From positions 68,622,101-68,686,100 of the forward strand of contig CM063106.1 of assembly GCA_031841125.1 (NCBI GenBank): a stretch of DNA of 64,000 nucleotides, given 5' to 3'. The notes below the pieces were generated by a model. That model was not told the origin of the DNA. It saw only the letters and a list, made by a program, of their open reading frames with translations, and searched no databases. This document shows positions 57,590 to 64,000 of this stretch, piece by piece. The stretch comes from Acanthococcus lagerstroemiae. Its lineage: Eukaryota > Arthropoda > Insecta > Hemiptera > Eriococcidae. The translations under genes and the position numbers were made by a program. Position 1 is the stretch's first letter, and every line of letters begins with the position of its first letter.

Positions 57590-60500
57590 TTTTTTTTCTC
57601 GTGTCTGGTCGACTCAGATTCCCTTCCTACCCCAGTACTCGAGGAACTTTACTCCCTCATCGTCGATTGTATGGTTCAATCTATCCACGTCATAATCTCC
57701 GTATAATGGACACTTAAAAAGGTGTCTGTCATTTTGTACCTCGCCGCACTCGCCTAGATTGTCGCAGCCAAGCCCCATCTATGAAGGTTATATTTTGAAC
57801 GTGCCGTTTTGCTTCTCAGTCTGTTTAAGGTTTTCCAAAAACCGTATTTTAGGTGGCTGCCATGGGGTAATGATTCGCATAGAGTTCCAGCTTCCAATGC
57901 TGCATTCCGAATTCGGCGGCGCTCTGATTCAGCGGGAGCACTTAATTCGTTGACTGTTCTGAGGAAGCTACACCTAGATTTCAGTCTTCCTTCTGGTAAG
58001 TCGTTATGGCCATACTTGGGATGTAGGGGGTTGTGCACTGCCTTGGATTTTTCAACTCTGGCTGCAACCTCCCTACGAACTTCCGGAGAAGCTATTCCTG
58101 CAAGGCCATACAGCTCGGCGAGTGGAGTTGATCTGAGGCTGCGTCCTGTCACTGAGCGACATGCTTCATTTAGGGGCACATCCATCTTCTCAGCATGTTC
58201 TGAGCGCTCCCAGACTGGGTATGCGTATTCTGCGACTGAATAACGCAGAGCTAGTGTTCATGTCCATAGAACCTGTGGCCTTGCTCCCTATCTGCTGCCT
58301 GCCAATTTTCGAATGGGGTTTGTTCTTGCTTCGACTTTCATTTTAGTATTTTCACAATGCCGCTGGTAGGTGAGTGATCTGTCCAGAGTCACTCCTAGGT
58401 ATTTGGGGTGGTCTGTGTGGTTCAGCGCGATGTTACCCCATTGTATATTAAGCTGCCTTTTAGCCTCGCGATTTCGGAGATAGAATGAACAGGTCTCAGT
58501 TTTGGATGGATTTGGTTTCAGGTGGTTGGCCATGTAGTATGCGTCCAAGTCCATCATTGCCTGACTGAGTATGTCTTCCACTTCTACGAAGGTGTCGCAT
58601 TGTGCTGTAAGAGGTAGATCATCTGCATAAAGGAAGCGGCGAGTGGATCCACTGACTGGCTGATCATTAGTGTAGATATTAAAGAGAGTTGATGACAAGA
58701 CACTTCCTTGTGGCAAACCATTCTTTTGCCGTCTCCAAGCGCTGTCCTTTCCATCCAGGGTCACGTAGAACCATCGATCCTAGAGTAGCACTGTCACAAT
58801 TTCTGTAAATTTGTAATCTTTTGTCAGCTGATACACTTTGAACCGAAGTATCTGGAGACACACTGTATCGAAGGCTGCTGTGAGGTTCACGAACACAGCA
58901 CCAGTGACCTTACATTCCTCTAAACCATCTTTGATGTGCTGTGTTAGATTCAGGACCTGGCCAGTGCAGGACTTTCCAGGTCTGAAGCCCGCCTGTTGCC
59001 TGATCAGGCTTTTATCGATACATTCAGACATACGGCCTAGAACAACTCTTTCGAATATTTTATACAGGTGGCACAACGACGATATAGGCCGGCAGCTCTT
59101 TGGATCATCTGGATCTGTGCCTGGTTTTTGGATAGCTATTCCGTGGGCTTGGCGCCATAATTGAGGTATTTTCAGCGTTTCAACACAGGTATTGTACATT
59201 TCCTGGATCTAGGTAGTAGTTTTTCGCCCAAAATGTTTTATTTGCTCAACATACATTTTATCCACTCCTGCCGTCTTCCAATTTTTGAATGCAGTGACTT
59301 CGGAGTATGTGATTGTGATGCGAAGTTCTCCACTTCGGCTGCATGGATGGCTACGGGTGACTTTCATAAGGTAAAGTGCCAATACTTGGTCGGGGTACCA
59401 AATCTTGGTCATTTTTTCCGTGCGCTCTAGCGTCACAGATAAAAGTTTGTTGGTGCTGCCACCTATCCTAACTTGTAGAGCAGACCTTCCTCTTCGATTT
59501 AAACGCTTGGCCGACAGAAATAAGTGTCTTGAAGGCTTTTAATCAGTGATTGAAGATTGTTGATCTAAAAGTGCGAAAATTTTACATTGTGGAAATTGAT
59601 AAATGTTGAAATATCAAGATGGTAGGTAATTTTATGATCATTTTGCATACATTCTTGCTTTTACATGACCATAACATAGTACAGTGATGATTTTCTTCAT
59701 GTTTTGATAAATTTGGATGTTTTTTGGTAGTACAAACTAGTTTTGAAAGTAAGCAAAATTCTGTACATAAAACTTGAATTATTGCAATGTTATGGTGCAT
59801 AAATCGATTCTGATGAGTGGAAACACTCTTTGTAATGAAGTAGAAATGATTTCGATGAAAATTTTTAACAAATACACTTTTTGATTTTTTGAGTGACCAA
59901 CATTTGGCACTCCACTTTTTTGACCAACATTTGGCACCAAAATTTTTTCATTTTGAAATTTGATTTTAGGACTGTTCTGATTATACAACATACTTAATAC
60001 ATAATTTTTGTGCATGTATGATTTTTCATACTTTATAAGTATAGTGTCTGTAAGTAAATTTTGTCCAAAAATGTGAAAATTCACAGGGTGCCAAATGTTG
60101 GTCAATTTTTGGATGTGCCAAATGTTGGTCGATCAAGATTTGGCATTTTTTTTTGAAAATTCAAACCCCCATATCTCTTTGAGTTTTTCAGTTTTCACAT
60201 TCCGCCTCGCACTTTTATGTCTTATTTGCCTTCTAGTTTTTATACGTTTTAGAAAAGTTTTATTCGAAGGGGTGACCAAGATTTGGCATATGGTGCCAAA
60301 TCTTGGTATTTGGACGTTTTTTCAAACGTAGTTGGGGAGGGGAGGGGGGATTTTTTTTAGTCTCAACCCCCTTAAAAGGTAGTTAAAGGATGAAATTTTA
60401 GTATGCCCGTTTCAAATTTACCCTCTGACCAATATAGACCCCCCCAGTGGACCTCAAAATACCTCGACCAAGTATTGGCACTTTACCTTATTTTTAACAC

Positions 60501-60952
60501 GGCCCTCCGTTTTTCCATTTATGAGCAGTTGATGGGCAACCCGGTTAGCTGTTGTTTGTGTAAATTTGCTCTGATGACTATTTTCTCCATTCAGTCTTTT
60601 GAGCAGGTGCCACGCTCTTCGGCTATCTTTACCGATGTTGAGGTCCTCCACCAGTTCCTGCCAGTTTTCCTGTCTTGATTCGGCTATCTCCAGCGCGAGT
60701 TTATCTTCAAGCTCTATGGCACTATCACTGAAGGATTTTTCATTAAATTTATCGACGTATTCACGGTATTGTGCGATGAGGCTTATTTGTTTCATACCAG
60801 AAATATACTCTTTCCAGACAATCTCCAATATCAACCGTCAGGATTTCCACATTGCCATCTTCAGTGCATGAGACCTCACATATCTCCATGTTCTGCTTGG
60901 CCAGAATGGCACTGTCGTTTGTCTTGTGAGGTCTCTCGATTACCAGCTTCAT
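57590..60952 (-). pseudogene. Jockey-type non-LTR retrotransposon, endonuclease part to C-terminus, split by a DNA element
   Basis: Order on the minus strand: endonuclease segment near 60930-60800 (NDSAILAKQNMEICEVS); pre-RT linker at 60834-60491 (RAWHLLKRLNGENS); interruption at 59369-60488; RT entry near 59320-59230 (AFKNWKTAGVDKMYVEQIKH); RT at 59199-58780 (PISSLCHLYKIFERVVLGRM and QQAGFRPGKSCTGQVL); palm at 58764-58288 with GLPQGSVLSSTLFN and YADD intact (58629-58618); C-terminal region at 58185-57754; and a Cys/His segment near 57740-57680 (CGEVQNDRHLFKCPLY). A few frameshifts and stops inactivate it, but long frames show it is the youngest retroelement here. Confidence 0.9.
59369..60488. 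mobile_element. 1120-bp TA-flanked DNA element with AGGTAAAGTGCCAATACTTGG ends and iterons
   Basis: The left end AGGTAAAGTGCCAATACTTG (59369 on) is mirrored exactly by the right end finishing CAAGTATTGGCACTTTACCT (60488) and extends to about 28 bp with one mismatch. TA flanks both sides (59367-59368 and 60489-60490), as in Tc1/mariner-type elements. Variants of TGCCAAATSTTGGTC in both orientations occur about ten times (for example near 59397, 59895, 59921, 60089, 60116, 60275, 60294). No transposase is visible. If the element is skipped, the Jockey frame on the minus strand reads on without a shift. Confidence 0.9.
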
Positions 60953-61260
60953 TCCAGCAATTTTTGGCTGACCAATTTTTGAAGGTCGTCCTCCGAGTTT
61001 GAGAAGATTACTTGGTCGTCTGCGAAAAGTATAGTATTGATTGAGAAGTTATCGATTCTAATTCCTTGTGGGCTCTTCCTCTGCCATACTTTCGATCATT
61101 TTGTCGAAGTATATGTTGAATAGGACACACGAAAGGGGGCACCCTAGTTTTACTCCACGGTTTATTTTCTTCGTTGTTGATACGCTTTCTGTTCTTACTT
61201 GGAACTTGTTGTTTTCGTAGATTCTTTGAATAATTCCTGGAATTTATTTTATTTCTTAAA
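60945..61260 (-). pseudogene. Separate non-LTR RT palm fragment with FADD
   Basis: On the minus strand 61240-61080 reads KINRGVKLGCPLSCVLFNIY followed by FDKMIESMAEE, and after a shift GIRIDNFSINTILFADDQVI; the FADD codons are at 61026-61015. G-x-x-L-G-C-P-L-S is the usual R-Q-G-C-P-L-S motif with small changes. The wording is unlike the adjoining Jockey copy. It joins that element's endonuclease text near 60,950 with no spacer. Confidence 0.75.
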
Positions 61261-62699
61261 GAAAGTCTTGAGCACTATATACATTTGTTCGTCCTTTCGT
61301 ACCATTTTACAAACAGTTATTCGATTGTGGTTATCTGTGATTACCTACTCGTTTGGCCTGTCAGTTTTGGTGTATGTCTTCAGTAGTACACGTACGCTGC
61401 ATACAGAATAATTTGAAAAAAAATGGGAGTTCTCCCGCGGAGGAGTATTACCCTTCCGATGCACGCTACCGTAGCCAGGAAGTTTTGAAATACGATTCGT
61501 ATTTCTGCACGACTCCCTGCTAGTTCCGTTCGAAGAATTTTTCACCGTATGAGTGAGGAACCGAGCACACTGTCTAACATGTTTATCGCATTCAATAAAG
61601 TAAAATACATTTGTTTTGTGCTTACTTTTCCTCAAGGGAAATCGATATATGTATGAAATACTACTAGATGTGTATTGTGCATGTCTTACAAATTCATTTC
61701 GACTGAGGTCGCCTGAACATGTTTTTTTACCTTGTAAGTATTATACAAAAGACACTCACGCTACTACACACAATAGTGTTTTCCTGCGTTTCATTTTTCT
61801 GCCTTTCGTCCTTTTTGAATATTGACAGCGTTACGCTTAAATTTTGTCATTTTTTTTTCTCTTCTCCGAAGTGAACCATTGTCTGAGCGTGGCAATTTTT
61901 AAAACCTTTCAACATCGGGGTTACTTTCTCTGCGCTGACGCTTGGGTATGAATTAGGATTATCGAATACCTTCGCGAAAAACAAACAAACTTAAGTCATC
62001 GATTTCGCCTTCGACATTTACAAATAACGTAGCTGGATGAATGGACAAGCTACTTAACAGGTTGATAACCTATAGTACAAATCTTCAGCAGCCTTTAAAG
62101 ATAGAGAACCCTGTTTGATCAGTGAAAAGAAGTGGTTTACCATAGACCGAACCTTGAACCACCGTGCGACATTTCGTGGTTTGAGAGTCTGTAAGGCCTC
62201 TTTTTCGTAGGCTTGCTGTTCGTGTCACAAGGTCACATTCTGTATCATCAGGGATTAGCTACCCACGAGGGAAGAAAGAAGCTCCGAGGCGGCTGAATCA
62301 TCGGATATAAAATCATAATTTCTGGGTGTTTTGAATGTGCTGTTCCATCTTCCCATTTCTCCGGCACACATCGCCAATTCATATGTTTACTTTTTCATCG
62401 TGCCTCTAACCCTCCTTCTCCATTTCCCCGTTCTCTTTTTCGGAAGCAACGGCATCAGAACAGAGGGACCCCCTGCTGTCAAGAAGAGGATTTCAGAATG
62501 TATTTTAGCGCATTAATTAAAGCAATAAGATGACAGGACATGTGCTGTAGCGCACCCCAAGACTTCGACCTTCTTACGTCGGTGTTCGAAAACACACTGA
62601 AGCTATGAGTTGTAGAAAGTCCCATTACTCTGCTTCCTGGCCGACTGGCAAGTCAGTTCGCCATTCAGTCAATCAGCACAACCTATATTATATGTGAGG
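61261..62699. other. No recognisable gene
   Basis: Short ORFs only; no repeat termini or tandem units noticed. Could be host sequence. Confidence 0.4.
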
Positions 62700-63450
62700 T
62701 GGTCTGTAAACAGGTACTACTATATGTCGGAGAACCTGTTTTCGAGTTTTTGGTAGAATCTGATAGAGCACAAATGTACCTGCATTTCAAGAAAGAAAAA
62801 AAATCTAGTCTCCAGCTTCAGTACAGACTGAAATAGAGGCAACTGAAGTTTGAGGATGTGAAATCTTAATTAAAATGCATTTAAAGTTGTGAAACAAACA
62901 AAAAAAAAAAAAAAACAAAAAAAAAAACGAAAAAATCGTCTTAGCGTCTACTGCGCCAATCTGTTTCAAGTCTTGCCATATCTTGCGAACATGTACGGAA
63001 ACATCTGTAAGGTTCACAGGCAGTTGATGTATGTACGTAAAGGAATACAACTTTGAAGATGACAGTCCGTATGGAGAACAAGTGTAGGGTTGGTTGTGAA
63101 AAACTGACATGTCCGAAAACGAAGTTCTGCAAAGTTATACATTTGAAAACAATGGACTCATCGGTGACACAGTTATACAGCTATAGTGATGACGCGCGCC
63201 CAAACGTGAACACGATCGATGCGACTTACGGTACCTTTTCCAAACACCAGCCTGTAGATCGTAATTCGTTTGTAAACTTGAAATAGCTCGGATGACTACT
63301 TTCTTTTGTATCTTGCGGCTAGGTGTACCTCGAAGCAGCTTCCACTGAAATCCGAAAAACGAAATTTCCGACTTGAAAATACATTTTGCGCTGTAGGGCA
63401 GAATTCACTTTTCGGTATATGGTACTTTTTTACAAAGCGCCTCACATTTA
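62700..63450 (+). repeat. Dispersed repeat, copy B of the 47733-48240 family
   Basis: The start TATGTCGGAGAACCTGTTTT (near 62723) matches copy A's start, and 63205-63420 matches copy A's unit and end (CCTTTTCCAAACACC, GATCGTAATTCGTTTGTAAA, CAGAATTCACTTTT). Between, at about 62757-63200, unrelated sequence with A-rich tracts (62897-62931) intervenes, so this copy either has an insertion or a different internal part. Confidence 0.7.
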
Positions 63451-64000
63451 CTATTTAAACGGATTTTCAGTGGCACTATCTATTTGCAAAGTAAGCCATT
63501 TTTGAGCCAAGATTCGGGATATGAATTCCGACTTTGAGAGCCAAGATTTCAAGGCCCAACAGAAGCAGTGTAGCACCTTAAATTGTGGCTATTTTCTGAG
63601 TCAGTGGCGTTTATTTTTGGCGAAACTGGATTTAAGATGAGCATCGAGCCTGCAAGGAATAAAAATGCTGTGACAGCAATAGGGCTGAAATCAGCCTCTT
63701 GTATCAGCAAGGGCAAACAACATTTCTAAAAGGGTAAATCGATATTCCCAGAGGGCAGATGAGGGTAGAATTAAATTTTCTATTTTGCTGAGAGGAGGGC
63801 AGATCAAATTGCTAAAAGGGCAGTGCTCCCATTCACACCTTCTTCCCCGGGTTTTTGACATTTGACCGAGACCGAAGTCCACTTTTTCGATCAGTTCAGT
63901 TTCTAAGTCTTGATATCCAGAGTCGATCCAAATTTGAATTCGATATTTATCTGGTCGGTATGGCGAATAACACACTCGAATGTAAGCTTTGGGTAAGCGG
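63451..64000. other. No recognisable gene
   Basis: The minus ORF 63691-63975 has no motif. Repeated GGGCAG phrases at 63743-63823 may belong to a decayed DNA element. Confidence 0.35.

Noticed and set aside
59806..59832. CTGATGAGTGGAAACACTC as a second hammerhead
   Set aside because: CTGATGA is present, but the GAAA falls in the loop of a GTG/CAC stem instead of after stem II, and no stem I partners exist.

Overview
This window looks like intergenic or intronic DNA from an animal nuclear genome, almost certainly an insect. No intact host protein-coding gene is recognisable. Nearly everything that can be classified is a decayed or nested transposable element, a satellite, or a small repeat. 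The mixture (Jockey-, RTE- and R1-type non-LTR elements, a BEL/Pao-type LTR element, Helitron, piggyBac-like, hAT-like and TA-target elements, a hammerhead-bearing Penelope-type insert) fits insects well. CpG-rich non-repetitive patches (about 650-1900, 8400-8600, 43100-44350, 55750-57050) remind me of Hymenoptera, but that is a weak guess.

Layout, left to right. 1-1906: repeat edge, CpG-rich candidate first exon, and an unrecognised 208-codon ORF. 2060-4100: dead Jockey-type element on the minus strand. 4153-4463: FLYWCH zinc-finger exon fragment. 5306-5640: Helitron fragment interrupted by a MITE. 5640-6660: first copy of a dispersed repeat. 7825-9291: tRNA-like module and a TAA-flanked MITE. 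10950-16302: foldback-like element built of GAGGYGAAAA modules, with a 280-bp satellite array inside it. 17640-19265: RTE-type element. 19305-23165: satellite of about 110 bp per unit, ending on a retrotransposon RNase H fragment that has an inverted orphan monomer on its other side. 24034-26000: BEL/Pao pol remains. 27172-28167: piggyBac-like element. 30024-34972: hAT elements, including one of 2139 bp with a perfect 8-bp target duplication. 38200-38880: R1-type C-terminus. 39200-42460: second copy of the dispersed repeat, carrying two further insertions 11 bp apart. 44510-47090: repeat array invaded by retroposons. 47733-48240 and 62700-63450: two copies of another repeat. 51700-55700: composite non-LTR region with a hammerhead ribozyme motif. 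57590-60952: Jockey-type element split cleanly by a TA-flanked, iteron-rich element. 60945-61260: one more RT fragment.

No pathway or operon logic applies. The informative relationships are nesting and relative age. Several insertions can be delimited to the base by target-site duplications (8 bp for hAT-like, TA for mariner-like, TTAA/TTAG for piggyBac-like, 10-14 bp for retroposons). In two places the interrupted retrotransposon reading frame continues on the far side of the insertion, which confirms the boundaries independently. One array segment (about 13,920-14,060 and 14,880-15,500) shows almost only single-base losses and may be uncorrected long-read error. All calls are by eye; no database search or alignment program was used.
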